Source: Cyanosarcina radialis HA8281-LM2 (GTDB lineage Bacteria; Cyanobacteriota; Cyanobacteriia; Cyanobacteriales; CCAP-1448). Taken from it: a stretch of 64,000 nt of DNA. The stretch covers positions 62,001 to 126,000 of the forward strand of contig JAHHHA010000016.1 in assembly GCA_019359615.1 (NCBI GenBank). The letters run 5' to 3'. This document shows, piece by piece, positions 50,597-60,381 of this stretch. Both the position numbers and the translations under genes were made by a program. The notes beneath the pieces were generated by a model that saw nothing but the letters and a program-made list of their open reading frames with translations, was not told the DNA's origin and ran no database searches. Positions within the stretch are counted from its first letter, which is position 1, and each line of letters starts with the position of its first letter.

Positions 50597-51562
50597 TCAT
50601 CCGACCTGTGATTTTTCTCTTTCCATCTGAGGCGCAGATTTGGGAGCGATCGCTAGATCTAAAGTCAGATTTTCTGTGAAACTAGGAGACGTTTCTTGCC
50701 AAGAAAATCTCGGTGCTTGCCAGATCGAGTCGAAAACAATTGTCAGCGGTGCTAAGGCAAACAATGCCCAAAAAACGGCAGTGGGAATGAAAAAGTAGTT
50801 GCGTAAAATAAAGGTTAGTAAGGCTATAGATATCGCCCACAGATAGCGACTAATTCTGGCATTGGGAATCGATCGCGGATCGGTAATCATAAACAAAGCA
50901 AACAGCAGCAGCGAACCGCTCATCAAGCGATGCCAATATACGTCCCAAGTCCATCCCAGCCAAAAATTGCGAATGGCTTCTAGTAAGGCATAAGCACCCA
51001 AAAAAGCAGCCGTTGTATCCCAGCGCCCTACTTTTTTGACAATTAAGCCGCCAGTACCAGCAAACAAAAGCAGATACCACCAATCTTCTCCCCATTGTCC
51101 GGGAGAAACCCAAGCATCTTGAGTTAAAACTAAAACCGCAATGATGCCGATATTTGCTGGATTGAAAAAATGTTTGTCTTTAATTTTGAAAATAAACTTA
51201 CTAGAAATCGCGATCGCACCTGCCAAAACCATCGTCGAGCAATGGTCTACTCGCAGCAATAAACTAAGTCCTAAAGAGGTGATAATCGCACTGCGAAATG
51301 CTGGTTTAACTAAACTAAAATTAAATACGTCAGCTAAATTTTTAGTGTCAATTAAACCTTCGGTATTTCCATTATCCCGTGCATCTTTGTTATCTACTTC
51401 TATGAAATACTTCAGCGATGCAGCCACCCACTGAGTCAGACAACAAGTAGCGATCGCTACTAAAATAAATTCAGGGTGTAGAGTCCAGTCTCTAGTTCCA
51501 ATCCCTAAAACTAAGAACAGAGAGAGAAACAGGATTTGATAATCTCTGGCATCTTTTAGCAC
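50597..51562 (-). CDS. RnfD/NqrB-like membrane protein
   Basis: This 321-residue protein has about nine membrane helices and the NQR2/RnfD/RnfE signature features: KDKHFFNPANIGIIAVL, LLFAGTGGLIVKKVGRWDT and ALFMITDPRSIPNARISRY. In RnfD and NqrB a flavin is attached to a Thr in an (S/D)GAT motif; I do not see that motif, so it may lack flavin. No other rnf or nqr subunit gene is here. The start is GTG at 51562 preceded by GGGGGATA. It heads the DUF2330 array, which suggests it works with those exported proteins. Confidence 0.85.
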   Translation of the reverse strand: MLKDARDYQILFLSLFLVLGIGTRDWTLHPEFILVAIATCCLTQWVAASLKYFIEVDNKDARDNGNTEGLIDTKNLADVFNFSLVKPAFRSAIITSLGLSLLLRVDHCSTMVLAGAIAISSKFIFKIKDKHFFNPANIGIIAVLVLTQDAWVSPGQWGEDWWYLLLFAGTGGLIVKKVGRWDTTAAFLGAYALLEAIRNFWLGWTWDVYWHRLMSGSLLLFALFMITDPRSIPNARISRYLWAISIALLTFILRNYFFIPTAVFWALFALAPLTIVFDSIWQAPRFSWQETSPSFTENLTLDLAIAPKSAPQMEREKSQVG

Positions 51563-51711
51563 TATCCCCCCTTAATTAAAAACCGATTTAGATTTACTCT
51601 AGACCGGAATTTAACATGGGTAGTTCTTAGATAAATAAGTTGTTACAGAAAACGCAACCATGTTATGGGCGATCGCCGTTCAAATATTAACTTTAGTAAC
51701 AGCAACCAAGT

Positions 51712-52203
51712 CTAATTCTCCTCCAATCGCTCGTACTGCTCTTGATGCGATCGCTTGAGTTGCAAATAAGTCTCGTCGTTCCTAGCTTTCTGCCACACGG
51801 CGTAAAACTCTTTGGCACTGGCGGCTTTAACGGGATCTTCTTCTCTAGGTAGCTCTTTTTTACCTTCACCGCTGTCAGTATATTTCCGACCAGTTTTGTG
51901 GTTGGCATAACGTCGAGAGCGCGTGTAACCCATTTGTAAAAACTTACGCGCCATGTCCATGCCCACAAAGTCTGATGCCTGCTTGTATTCGAGAAACATT
52001 TGGTAAATCTGGCGAGCCGATTCCCGTGCTATATCTGGAGTCTTGAATCTCCAGTGCGGCAAGATCTCGCTTTTGTAAGGCTCTACCAACAATACCCCTT
52101 GCTCTCCTTTACCGATGCGATACAAGTCAGGACGCTCTCTGAAATTGATTCGATCGAAGTCTAAGGTGTAGTCAAAGGCCCGAAACGACGTTTTCTTAGT
52201 CAA
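51712..52203 (-). CDS. DUF4385 protein
   Basis: This 163-residue protein matches DUF4385: FDYTLDFDRINFRERPDLYR at the start, GEQGVLLVEPYKSEILPHWRF (by its parts GEQGVLLVEPYKSE and ILPHWRF), the DFVGMDMARKFLQMGYTRSR helix and RRYANHKTGRKY. It is soluble with unknown function. It is nine bases behind the MerR gene, so they form an operon. Relatives are found in cyanobacteria and in some phages. Confidence 0.85.
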   Translation of the reverse strand: MTKKTSFRAFDYTLDFDRINFRERPDLYRIGKGEQGVLLVEPYKSEILPHWRFKTPDIARESARQIYQMFLEYKQASDFVGMDMARKFLQMGYTRSRRYANHKTGRKYTDSGEGKKELPREEDPVKAASAKEFYAVWQKARNDETYLQLKRSHQEQYERLEEN

Positions 52204-52212
52204 AATACCACC

Positions 52213-52644
52213 TCAAACCGACGCGCTACTTCGAGCCTGTTCAATAATCGGGCAGATGGTATCTTCAGGCTTCTCCGGCACGATTTCCCAACCAGATAGC
52301 ACCCCTGTTAGCTCCTGCTTGAGAATTTGCAATTGTTGAATTTGTTGCTCGATCTGCGAGAGCTTATCTTCTAACTTGACCTTAATGCGATCGCACGGCA
52401 ATTCACCTCGATCGTGTACTTCTAAAAGCTCTTCGATCTCTAGCAAGCTCAATCCTAAACTTTGAGCGCGTTTGATGAAGCGCAATCGACCAAAGACATC
52501 TGAGTTGAATAACCGATAGTTACTCCTCGTTCTCCCGCAGGTCTTGAGTAATCCCAACTCTTCATAATAGCGGATGGTTTTAATTGGCAGCCCGCTTTCC
52601 TTTGCAACCGAACCAATCCGTTTTAATTCTTCTTGAGCTAGCAT
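52213..52644 (-). CDS. MerR family transcriptional regulator
   Basis: This 143-residue protein has the MerR winged-helix: RIGSVAKESGLPIKTIRYYE, GLLKTCGRTRSNYRLF, then the dimerising helix IEQQIQQLQILKQEL. Cys in GELPCDR and a second in DTICPIIE are placed as in metal- or redox-sensing members (ZntR, SoxR, CueR branch), so it may sense metal or thiol stress. The ATG at 52644 is used; a GTG at 52650 is in frame. It is co-directional with the DUF4385 gene it may control. Confidence 0.88.
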   Translation of the reverse strand: MLAQEELKRIGSVAKESGLPIKTIRYYEELGLLKTCGRTRSNYRLFNSDVFGRLRFIKRAQSLGLSLLEIEELLEVHDRGELPCDRIKVKLEDKLSQIEQQIQQLQILKQELTGVLSGWEIVPEKPEDTICPIIEQARSSASV

Positions 52645-52809
52645 AATCACCCCACCAGTGCCATAGCTCTATTCTAATTACCCGCTAGCTTAGACAACTC
52701 CATCGATCGGACGAAGAGAGCGAACGCTTGATTCGGACTCATGATTGGTAATTGCGAGGAGAACATCCGGCCCGTCGTCTGTTGAGGACAGGCAAAATAC
52801 ATTGAGTTG

Positions 52810-52861
52810 TAGGTTGGGTTGAACGCAGTGAAACCCAACACCCCAGGAATGTTGGGTTTCT
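52810..52861. repeat. GTTGGGTT hairpin repeat, doubled
   Basis: TAGGTTGGGTT and AACCCAACA (52810-52841), followed by a second TGTTGGGTTT. It sits at the 3' side of mnmA. Confidence 0.75.
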
Positions 52862-52881
52862 CAAGTCGATCGCTTCAAGCT

Positions 52882-53937
52882 TCAAGTTTCTCTTTCGAGG
52901 ATGCCACCACCTAACAGCACATCTCCGTCGTACCAAACGGCAGCTTGTCCGGGGGTAACGCAGGCTTGGGGTTCGTCAAACACCAGTTTGACCCGATCGC
53001 CTTCTAAAGGAATGACGCTAACTGGTACGGCAGCCGATCGATAGCGGATTTGGACTTCCCCCCGAATCGGATTTACCGGAGGAGAAATCGAAACCCAATT
53101 GACTCGACTCACCGTACATTCTGACTGGAGAGTCAGATCTCGATCGCCGACTATTACTCGATTGTTGGCAGCATCTAAGCCAATTACGTATAGCGGTTCG
53201 GCCGCAGCAATTCCTAACCCCTTGCGCTGACCGATCGTATAGTGATGGATGCCCGTATGCTGTCCCAAAACTTTACCGTCTCGATCGACGATATCGCCCG
53301 TTTGCGGCGTAATGTATTTGTCCAAAAATGTCCGCATCGAACCGTAATGTTCGATCAAGCATAAATCTTGACTTTCGGGCTTCTCAGCGGTTTTGAGGGC
53401 AAATTGGGCCGCAATCTGGCGGGTTTCAGCTTTAGTATGTTCTCCTAATGGAAATAAGACGCTAGCTAAAATCTCTTGGCTCAGATCGTATAAAAAGTAA
53501 GATTGATCCTTAGCTCGATCGACCGCCCTCAGTAGTTGATAGCGATCGCTAGCCGCATCGAATCTAATGCGGGCGTAATGACCCGTAGCAATGCGATCGA
53601 TTCCCAATTCTTCACGGGCATATTGCAACATCGGACTAAACTTCACCGTTTTATTGCACTGCGAACACGGCAAAGGAGTAATTCCAGTTTCGTAACCTGC
53701 AACTAGAAAATCGACGATATTAGTTTGGAATACATCCCGGCGATCGACAATATAATGAGGAATACCTAATTGCTCGCAAATAAAAGCCGCATCGACCATA
53801 CCTTCAGAGCAGCATTGACCTTTACCCTTCATCAGCCAAAGGGTGAGTCCAACTACTTCATATCCTTGATGGTGTAGGGTAGCAGCAGCGACAGAACTAT
53901 CGACTCCACCAGAAAGACCTACAACGACCTTATTCAT
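52882..53937 (-). CDS. mnmA: tRNA 2-thiouridylase
   Basis: This 351-residue enzyme thiolates U34 of tRNAs for Lys, Glu and Gln. The PP-loop is [12 protein letters not shown] (residues 8-19). Catalytic cysteines lie in [11 protein letters not shown] and in [10 protein letters not shown]; these form the disulfide used during sulfur transfer. The C-terminal part has [18 protein letters not shown]. Length and motifs are standard. It is a single gene; no mnmE or mnmG is near. Confidence 0.96.
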   Translation of the reverse strand: MNKVVVGLSGGVDSSVAAATLHHQGYEVVGLTLWLMKGKGQCCSEGMVDAAFICEQLGIPHYIVDRRDVFQTNIVDFLVAGYETGITPLPCSQCNKTVKFSPMLQYAREELGIDRIATGHYARIRFDAASDRYQLLRAVDRAKDQSYFLYDLSQEILASVLFPLGEHTKAETRQIAAQFALKTAEKPESQDLCLIEHYGSMRTFLDKYITPQTGDIVDRDGKVLGQHTGIHHYTIGQRKGLGIAAAEPLYVIGLDAANNRVIVGDRDLTLQSECTVSRVNWVSISPPVNPIRGEVQIRYRSAAVPVSVIPLEGDRVKLVFDEPQACVTPGQAAVWYDGDVLLGGGILERET

Positions 53938-54172
53938 GGGACAATTAGATATATCAAAACAACCTTTACTTTCCTAGAGTAACACTTATAGCAGGAGTCC
54001 AACTAAGTCAAAAGTCAGAAGTCAGAAGTTTTAACATCAACGATTTCATCCACTACTAATATTTTGCCTTCGCGCCTCGCACAGGCTTCGCTAAGAGCAA
54101 CATGGTTCGCTCAAAACTCTTCACACCTGAGATTGCCATCCTCTATCAACTATCAACTACGAGGTAGGAACC

Positions 54173-54850
54173 ATGAACCAAAAACCTTTCTCTTCCCTCC
54201 TAAATTTAAGTAACGGAAAAACGGCGATCGCCTTGGTATTTCTATCGGGCTGTTTGGGGATTTTTTGTCAAAGAGCGATCGCCGATCGAACGATCGAATT
54301 TACCGCGCCACCACCATCGAGCGAGCGTCCCAATAATAATTCTCAGTTATATCGAATATACATTAAAGGAAGCAGCCCAGAACTATTACAGCAAGTTAGA
54401 AGCGTGGAACCGCTGGCTTTTGTGAGACGAAAAGAGGGAGTAATTCAGGCAGGCTTATTCGTCGAAGAATGGCGAGCAAAATCGCTATTGCAGCAATTAC
54501 AATCGAAAGGAATCAAAGCGCAAATAACCAAATTAGGCAGCGGTAATTCTAACAATATTGGTAATAATAATTCTAACGATATAATTATAGATAGACCTGA
54601 GAGTTTGGCTGCCCCCAGCAAATCTAGGCTTTATTATGCGATCGTTCCAGGAAAAAAAGAAGATCTAGCCAGTAGAGAAGCACAATTAGTCTGGCTGGGC
54701 ATCAGCCCCGATGCCTTTCGCATCAAACAGAATCCGCGAGGATTGCACATCGCCGTAGGGCCTTTCCGCACCAGGCAGGAAGCAGAATCTTGGAGTAACT
54801 ATTTACGCTCTTACGGTATGGATGCTAGGGTTTTTTACGGTCGCTGGTAG
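54173..54850 (+). CDS. exported SPOR-like domain protein
   Basis: This 225-residue protein has a hydrophobic N-terminus (TAIALVFLSGCLGIFCQRAIA) that acts as signal peptide or anchor, then two SPOR-like repeats: YRIYIKGSSPELLQQVRSVE with FVEEWRAKSLLQQLQSKGI, and YYAIVPGKKEDLASREAQLV with GPFRTRQEAESWSNYLRSYG. SPOR domains bind denuded glycan at division septa. A Ser/Asn-rich linker joins the repeats. The match to SPOR is by pattern only. Confidence 0.72.
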   Translation: MNQKPFSSLLNLSNGKTAIALVFLSGCLGIFCQRAIADRTIEFTAPPPSSERPNNNSQLYRIYIKGSSPELLQQVRSVEPLAFVRRKEGVIQAGLFVEEWRAKSLLQQLQSKGIKAQITKLGSGNSNNIGNNNSNDIIIDRPESLAAPSKSRLYYAIVPGKKEDLASREAQLVWLGISPDAFRIKQNPRGLHIAVGPFRTRQEAESWSNYLRSYGMDARVFYGRW

Positions 54851-54902
54851 GAGAGACAGAGAGAGGGAGGAGAGGGTGGAGCAGAGGAAAAAATTAACAA
54901 CT

Positions 54903-55017
54903 CAAATCTGGTTAGCAAAAGCAGGTTTCCAATTGCCCATCTCCGGCTCCCCTCTCCCACGGGAGAGGGGTTGGGGGTGAGGGCAGCAATTCGGCGTTTA
55001 AGAACCGGATTTGATAT
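54903..55017. mobile_element. short MITE-like element related to 7985-8333
   Basis: The left end CAAATCTGGTT and right end AACCGGATTTGATAT are inverted, with one or two mismatches. Between them is CTCCCCTCTCCCACGGGAGAGGGG and TGAGGG, the same central hairpin unit as at 8034 and 8385. Size is about 115 bp. Confidence 0.6.
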
Positions 55018-55023
55018 GACTAC

Positions 55024-56703
55024 CTATTTGACCTTATCGAAGCCGTACTTGTCTTTGATATGGGCATTAAAGTATTGACCCGCAGAAGTGTCGCTTTTCA
55101 AACCTTGAGCTACATTATCGGGAACTTCTTGATAGTCATAGATGCTGCCATCATCGAATTCAATGCGCAGAGTTTGACTGCTGGCATTGTAGTCAAAGGC
55201 TTTAATAAAGCTGCTGGCACTTTTGAGTAAAGGAAAAGCGATCGCATCTCGAATGCTGGCACAATCTGTTAGTAACATTACCAAGCGATCGATCCCAATT
55301 CCTAAACCGCCAGTGGGCGGCATTCCGTATTCCAGCGCCGTCAAAAAGTCTTCGTCAACTCCGTGGGCTTCTAAATCTCCAGCGGCTTTTCGCGCCGCTT
55401 GTGCTTCTAGTCGCTGGCGTTGCTCGATTGGATCTGTCAGTTCCGAGAAACTATTAGCTATTTCCCGCCCGCAGACAAACAACTCGAAGCGTTCTACCAA
55501 CCCTGCCTTCTGGCGATGGGGTTTAGCTAGAGGAGAAATTTCTACTGGGTAATCCACTACGAACGTCGGTTGCATCAAGGTAGATTCTACTTTTTGCTCG
55601 AACGCCTCGTTCAGGACTTTACCAATAGATTCGCAACCTGCTAACTCTTCGATTCCCACCTTTTCGGCGGCAGTTTTGGCTTCAGCCAGAGTTTTGAACT
55701 CGGTGAAATCGAGTCCGGTCGCTTCCTTTACCAAGTCGTGCATCGTCCCTCGTCGCCAAGGTGGGGTGAGATCGATCGTCTCGCCTTGATAGCTAACTTT
55801 CAGCGTCCCTAAAACTTCCTGGGTGACAGCCGCCACTAGATTTTCCGTCAGGGCCATCATGTCGTTGTAGTCGGCATAAGCTTGGTAGACTTCGATCGTG
55901 GTAAATTCCGGGTTGTGGCGGCTAGAAACCCCTTCGTTACGGAATATCCGTCCCAATTCAAACACCTTTTCAAATCCACCGACGATCAACCGCTTCAGAT
56001 GAAGTTCGGTAGCGATCCGCAAATACAACTCCATTTCTAAAGTGTTGTGGTAGGTGATGAACGGACGCGCCTCTGCCCCACCGGGTTCGGCTTGCAGTAC
56101 GGGCGTTTCGATTTCAATAAAACCTTGCCGTTCTAGGTAACGGCGAATGGCAGCCGTTATTTGGGCGCGACGGCGAAAGGTTTCTCGCACTTGCGGATTG
56201 ACGATCAAGTCAACGTAGCGTTGGCGATAGCGTTTGGCCACATCTGTAAGTCCGTGCCACTTGTCGGGTAATGGTAGCAGCGATTTTGTCAGGATGGCGT
56301 ACTGGCTGACATATATAGATAACTCGCCTTTTTCCGTCCGCTTGATCGTCCCTTTGACTCCTAAGATGTCTCCCACATCTGTCAGTTGCTTCAGGTGAGT
56401 AAAAGCATCTGGGAGATCTGCCATGCCCGCTGAGATTTTATTCTTGTCTAGATAAAGTTGAATTATTCCCGTTTCGTCTTGCAGGGTAAAAAATGCCAGT
56501 TTGCCAAATACTCGACGGGCGAGGATGCGTCCAGCTATGGCTGCTTCTTCGTCAACTTCTTCACCGCTGGATAAGTCAGCATATTTTTCTTGTAATTCTG
56601 CTGCATGATGGGTAGATTCCCAACGGTAAGCGTAGGGGTTCAACCCTAGCTGCTTGAGTTGTTCGACTTTAGCCAGCCTAGTGGCGCGGATTTCTTCTTC
56701 CAT
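55024..56703 (-). CDS. lysS: lysyl-tRNA synthetase, class II, with KTSC tail
   Basis: This 559-residue enzyme charges tRNA(Lys). The N-terminal anticodon-binding OB fold has [20 protein letters not shown]. Class II motif 1 is [10 protein letters not shown], motif 2 [15 protein letters not shown] and motif 3 [12 protein letters not shown]. Residues about 497-559 ([12 protein letters not shown]...[12 protein letters not shown]) are the KTSC domain, often appended in cyanobacteria. The start ATG begins [12 protein letters not shown]. The short KTSC tail probably has an accessory role, not yet defined. Confidence 0.95.
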   Translation of the reverse strand: MEEEIRATRLAKVEQLKQLGLNPYAYRWESTHHAAELQEKYADLSSGEEVDEEAAIAGRILARRVFGKLAFFTLQDETGIIQLYLDKNKISAGMADLPDAFTHLKQLTDVGDILGVKGTIKRTEKGELSIYVSQYAILTKSLLPLPDKWHGLTDVAKRYRQRYVDLIVNPQVRETFRRRAQITAAIRRYLERQGFIEIETPVLQAEPGGAEARPFITYHNTLEMELYLRIATELHLKRLIVGGFEKVFELGRIFRNEGVSSRHNPEFTTIEVYQAYADYNDMMALTENLVAAVTQEVLGTLKVSYQGETIDLTPPWRRGTMHDLVKEATGLDFTEFKTLAEAKTAAEKVGIEELAGCESIGKVLNEAFEQKVESTLMQPTFVVDYPVEISPLAKPHRQKAGLVERFELFVCGREIANSFSELTDPIEQRQRLEAQAARKAAGDLEAHGVDEDFLTALEYGMPPTGGLGIGIDRLVMLLTDCASIRDAIAFPLLKSASSFIKAFDYNASSQTLRIEFDDGSIYDYQEVPDNVAQGLKSDTSAGQYFNAHIKDKYGFDKVK

Positions 56704-56784
56704 TACTGTTGCTAATCCTTAAGCAAGCACCGTAGACCCTCATTATAGATAGTGTTTGGGTTTGATGGTCGCACCCACGGCTAA

Positions 56785-57135
56785 TTGCACGGCAAAATCG
56801 ATCGCCTGCCATTAGAGTATGGTGGAGAACAGAATCGTAGTCTTACCGACTCCGTACCCGGACAGTTAACGGTGTTGCCATGCTTGGGGATCGTTAGAGG
56901 GAGCTTTTGCCCCCACTACGATGGAGAAGTCGAGCGACGACCATCTCTGCATCGGTTATTAAGGGAAAATAAAATTGCCAGTGGGTATGCAGCAGATGAC
57001 GGAGCCGCAGCCCATTTTATTGATGGTGAGTTGGCTTATGCCGTCAGTTCGCGCCCTCACGCTAAAGTTTACAGGGCGATCGAAGTAGATGGAATGCTTA
57101 TAGAAGAAGCGATCGAGACTCGTTACTTAGGATAG
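56785..57135 (+). pseudogene. peptidase E (S51) C-terminal fragment
   Basis: The 116-residue frame holds only the C-terminal half of peptidase E-like (type 1 glutamine-amidotransferase fold) proteins: TDSVPGQLTVLPCLGIVRGS, the FCPHYDGE histidine, GYAADDGAAAHF and SSRPHAKVYR, ending TRYLG. The N-terminal part with the catalytic serine (GxSAG-type) is missing, and the first residues are not protein-like. A frame starting at TTG is unlikely to give a functional enzyme. This is a 5'-truncated gene. Confidence 0.75.
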
Positions 57136-57197
57136 CGCGGTAGAAGCAAGCGTATAATCAAGCTTTAAGCTTAGCTCGAACTCATCAGCTACCAGAG

Positions 57198-57983
57198 ATG
57201 AACCACAAACAATTAGCACCAGCAGTTTACATTGTTGGTGCAGGTCCGGGAGATCCAGATTTATTGACAGTGAAAGCGCAAAAAATTCTGGCGCAAGCAG
57301 ATACAATTCTTGTGGCTGATTCTTTAGTGCCGATCGAGATTTTGCAAGGGGTTCGCCCTGATGCTGAAGTTATCCGCACTGGCAATAAAACCTTAGAAGA
57401 AATTCTGCCAGTCATGGTTGACAGAGTGCGATCGCACCGGGCAGTCGTCCGCCTCCATTCTGGCGATCCTAGCTTGTATAGCGCGATCGGCGAGCAGATG
57501 CAAGCTTTAGCTGACGCGAACATTCCCTTTGAAGTGATTCCAGGGATTAGCGCCTTTCAAGCCGCCGCTGCCACACTCAAAGTCGAACTCACTGTACCAG
57601 GATTGGTACAAACCATTATCTTGACTCGCATCAGCGGACGCACAGAGGTTCCACCAGCAGAAGAATTGGCATCGCTAGCAGCCCATCAAGCTTCTTTGTG
57701 TCTTTACCTCAGCGCCCGCCATATCGAATCTGCCCAAGAAAAATTGCTGCAACATTATTCTCCCGACACGACTGTAGCTATTTGCTACCGCTTGGGCTGG
57801 CCGGATGAAAAAATTTGCCTAGTTCCCCTAGAAGAAATGGCAGTCGCAACGGAACGAGAAAACTTGGTGCGGACGACGCTGTATCTAATCAGTCCGGCAT
57901 TAACCAAAAATTACGATCGAGCGCGATCGCGTCTTTACCATCCCGAACACACTCATATATTTCGTCCAACTTCTAAGAGATGA
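57198..57983 (+). CDS. cobM: precorrin-4/cobalt-precorrin-4 C11-methyltransferase
   Basis: This 261-residue SAM-dependent tetrapyrrole methylase acts in cobalamin biosynthesis. Motifs are VYIVGAGPGDPDLLTVKA (residues 10-27), VVRLHSGDPSLYSAI and VIPGISAFQAAAA, with AELTVP... region typical of CbiF/CobM. Length is normal. The gap to the preceding gene is only 62 nt, too small for a full cobalamin riboswitch. No other cob gene is near; the YiiX-like gene follows 24 nt later but is unrelated by function. Confidence 0.93.
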   Translation: MNHKQLAPAVYIVGAGPGDPDLLTVKAQKILAQADTILVADSLVPIEILQGVRPDAEVIRTGNKTLEEILPVMVDRVRSHRAVVRLHSGDPSLYSAIGEQMQALADANIPFEVIPGISAFQAAAATLKVELTVPGLVQTIILTRISGRTEVPPAEELASLAAHQASLCLYLSARHIESAQEKLLQHYSPDTTVAICYRLGWPDEKICLVPLEEMAVATERENLVRTTLYLISPALTKNYDRARSRLYHPEHTHIFRPTSKR

Positions 57984-58007
57984 TGAAACTGAGATTTAAG
58001 TAATATT

Positions 58008-58709
58008 TTGAACCGTAAAGAGGTGAAAAAATTTTACCGATGGCTGAGTTGTCCTCTGAGGACAAGCGGTATTATTTGCGGAGTGTTTTTGTTAATAATT
58101 GGGGGATTTTTGCTAGCATCAGATCGTCGATTTTTTCAGGCGAAATCTCACCGCGATCGCTACATTCAAAAGCTCGATTACTCATCTTTAAAAACTGGCG
58201 ATCTTATCTTCCGTTTAGATGGTAATATCCCCAGTCAAGCATTATCTACTGTTCTCAAACAGTCAAGATTTTCCCACGTCGGTCTGATCGAGTTAGTCAA
58301 CGGCCAACCCTTCGTCATCCACGCTGCCTTAGAAAACCCCAGCCAGGGACAGGGACAAGTCAAGAAAGAACCTTTATCAAACTTTCTACAGAAAGTGCCA
58401 ACTTTAGCTGTCAGTATCTATCGCCCTCAAGTCGATGAAAACCTAAAGAAAAAAGCGATAAAGATAGCCGATCGATACGTATTGAAAGCAACTCCTTTTG
58501 ATGCCGAGTTCGATCTCGATACTCCCGATCGAATTTACTGCACCGAGCTAGTTTGGCAATCTTATCTGGCAGCCGGGGTAGATTTAGTGGAAGAGCGATT
58601 CGATATCTTAAATTTACCTTTAGTGGGGAGCAAAAAATATTTGTTGCCCGATACTCTTACTAAAAGTAGTAATTTAGTAGAAGTTCATTCAATTAAAGCC
58701 GAGGAATAA
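58008..58709 (+). CDS. YiiX/NlpC-P60-like cysteine hydrolase
   Basis: This 233-residue protein has an N-terminal membrane segment (SGIICGVFLLIIGGFLLAS) and a YiiX-type permuted NlpC/P60 domain: LKTGDLIFRLDGNIPSQALS, the histidine in SRFSHVGLIE and the cysteine in IYCTELVWQSY. It may hydrolyse peptidoglycan peptides or lipid esters. The start codon is TTG at 58008; no better ATG is in frame near. It is 24 nt behind cobM and may share its transcript. Confidence 0.8.
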   Translation: MNRKEVKKFYRWLSCPLRTSGIICGVFLLIIGGFLLASDRRFFQAKSHRDRYIQKLDYSSLKTGDLIFRLDGNIPSQALSTVLKQSRFSHVGLIELVNGQPFVIHAALENPSQGQGQVKKEPLSNFLQKVPTLAVSIYRPQVDENLKKKAIKIADRYVLKATPFDAEFDLDTPDRIYCTELVWQSYLAAGVDLVEERFDILNLPLVGSKKYLLPDTLTKSSNLVEVHSIKAEE

Positions 58710-58811
58710 TTTTGCTAAACTAGCTTTACAAAGAATGGTAAAGTGTAAGTCGATTACTTATCTTTTTCCCCTTCTTACCCACAAAGGGGATGTAGTTTCC
58801 CGGAGGTCTTG

Positions 58812-59192
58812 ATGAAGAGACGTAAATTTATCTCGATCGGCGTATCTAGCTGCTTGGTGACATCTCTAGCAGGCTGTTCCTTTGCCAATACTCCATCTGG
58901 AACCGTCAAACTCTTTTTTCAACGGCTGGAAAAAGGCGAGATCGAGAAAGCTAAGGAACTGGTAAGCAAAAGCGTGTTAGCCTTAGGCAGCAAATTAGAT
59001 GCAGGTTTGGCTCAGATATCGAACGAAATCAAGCAAGCTGGGGGCATCAAATCGATCGAAACCAAAAACGAACAAATTACGGGCGAAGTAGCAAGAGTTG
59101 AATACTCTGTAGTGCTGAAAAACGACCGACCGCAGAACGACAACGCCGATCTGCTAAAAGAAGATGGTAGCTGGAAGATCGGTAAGTTTTAA
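58812..59192 (+). CDS. lipoprotein, DUF4878-like
   Basis: This 126-residue protein has a twin-Arg-like start [15 protein letters not shown] and a lipobox TSLAGC, so Cys is the likely lipid-bearing residue. The rest ([20 protein letters not shown], ending DGSWKIGKF) is a small NTF2/DUF4878-like fold. GGAGG lies six bases before the ATG at 58812. Its last four bases overlap the end of the convergent yidD gene. Function is unknown. Confidence 0.82.
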   Translation: MKRRKFISIGVSSCLVTSLAGCSFANTPSGTVKLFFQRLEKGEIEKAKELVSKSVLALGSKLDAGLAQISNEIKQAGGIKSIETKNEQITGEVARVEYSVVLKNDRPQNDNADLLKEDGSWKIGKF

Positions 59193-59449
59193 TGTCTGAC
59201 TTCAGGCTTCGGCTTTGACTTCAATTCCGACTCGACATCTGAAGGAACGGGATCGTAACCCCCTGGATGAAACGGGTGACAGCGTAATATCCGGCGAACT
59301 GCCAGCCAACTACCGCGTCCGATGCCAAAACGAGCGATCGCTTCTAAGGCGTATTGGGAACAAGTCGGCTGAAATCGGCAACTAGGGGGAAAAAGTGGCG
59401 AAATAAAGATTTGATACCCCCGAATTAACCACATTAATAGAGTTTTCAT
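59189..59449 (-). CDS. yidD: membrane protein insertion efficiency factor
   Basis: This 86-residue protein is Yid[21 protein letters not shown] and [14 protein letters not shown] (Cys residues of the family), then GGYDPVP. It aids YidC-dependent membrane insertion. The C-terminal extension ([17 protein letters not shown]) is cytosolic and variable. No rnpA, rpmH or yidC is adjacent, unlike the usual bacterial order. It overlaps the lipoprotein gene by four bases at the shared ends. Confidence 0.95.
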   Translation of the reverse strand: MKTLLMWLIRGYQIFISPLFPPSCRFQPTCSQYALEAIARFGIGRGSWLAVRRILRCHPFHPGGYDPVPSDVESELKSKPKPEVRH

Positions 59450-59604
59450 CGATTCATTCTAGCGAAATATATTTTGACATTGCTGCTGGCTTGAGCTACT
59501 GGCCTTTGTGCGAAGATTTTGGTAATGCTAATAATCGTTTTTAGTTTGATGGTTCGTAGGTAATTGCTGCGAACCATTGAGGTCTAGCCTGCCCGCAAGC
59601 TATC

Positions 59605-60327
59605 ATGAGCCACCTGCTTCTCCCCCTCACCCTCTCTCCCCATCTCCCCCTCACCCTCTCTCCCCTCTGGCTTCACATTGGTATAGTAGCAGTCTACTTA
59701 GGGGCGATCGTCCTAGCAGCAGAATTGTTGCATCGCTACCAACTCTTCCAACCAGAACAGGTGCGGAAAGTGGTTCACATCGGTGCTGGCAACGTCATTT
59801 TATTAGCTTGGTGGTTGCAAATTCCGGCTTGGGTAGGAATTGGAGCCGCGATCGCAGCTAGTATCGTCGCTCTTTTATCTTACAAATTTTCGATTCTCCC
59901 TGGAATTAACAGTGTCGGCCGTCAAAGTCTGGGAACGTTTTTCTATGCCCTCAGCGTTGGCATCCTCATAGGTTGGTTTTGGCCTTTGGATCTGCCCCAG
60001 TATGCCGCGATTGGAATTTTGGTCATGACTTGGGGGGATGGACTAGCAGCATTGATCGGACAGAGATTTGGCCGACATCCCTATAAAATTGCTGGGAGTC
60101 AAAAAAGCTGGGAAGGCTCCTTAACCATGGCTGTCGTCAGTTATATCGTTTGCAGTCTGATTTTGTTAGCAGTTCAGGGCAGCATCTGGCAAACCTGGAC
60201 GATACCAATTTTTGTGGCTTTAGTAGCTACAGGGTTAGAAGCTTTCTCTAAACTAGGAATTGATAATCTCACCGTTCCCTTGGGCAGCGCCGCCCTGAGT
60301 TCGCTCTTAGAGCAACTATTAAAATAA
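59605..60327 (+). CDS. phytol kinase-like CTP-dependent polyprenol kinase (VTE5 type)
   Basis: This 240-residue protein has about seven membrane helices and the signature segments of VTE5/dolichol-kinase enzymes: RKVVHIGAGN (residues 53-62), MTWGDGLAALIGQRFGRHPY and KSWEGSLTM. VTE5 phosphorylates phytol from chlorophyll breakdown for tocopherol or chlorophyll reuse. The N-terminal 20 residues (LTLSPHLPLTLSP) come from CTCTCTCCCC repeat DNA. An ATG further in is not found, so translation probably starts here. It may work with the phytyl-ester-type enzymes at 24-1725. Confidence 0.85.
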   Translation: MSHLLLPLTLSPHLPLTLSPLWLHIGIVAVYLGAIVLAAELLHRYQLFQPEQVRKVVHIGAGNVILLAWWLQIPAWVGIGAAIAASIVALLSYKFSILPGINSVGRQSLGTFFYALSVGILIGWFWPLDLPQYAAIGILVMTWGDGLAALIGQRFGRHPYKIAGSQKSWEGSLTMAVVSYIVCSLILLAVQGSIWQTWTIPIFVALVATGLEAFSKLGIDNLTVPLGSAALSSLLEQLLK

Positions 60328-60381
60328 ATTCATCATTCCTCGATCCCTTTCATAACTCATAATTCATTATTCATAATTCAG

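Noticed and set aside
55024-55215. C-terminal extension of LysS as a novel fusion
   Set aside because: It matches the KTSC domain, which is already known at the end of lysyl-tRNA synthetases.
57136-57197. Cobalamin riboswitch upstream of cobM
   Set aside because: The gap is only 62 nt and shows no riboswitch-like conserved box.
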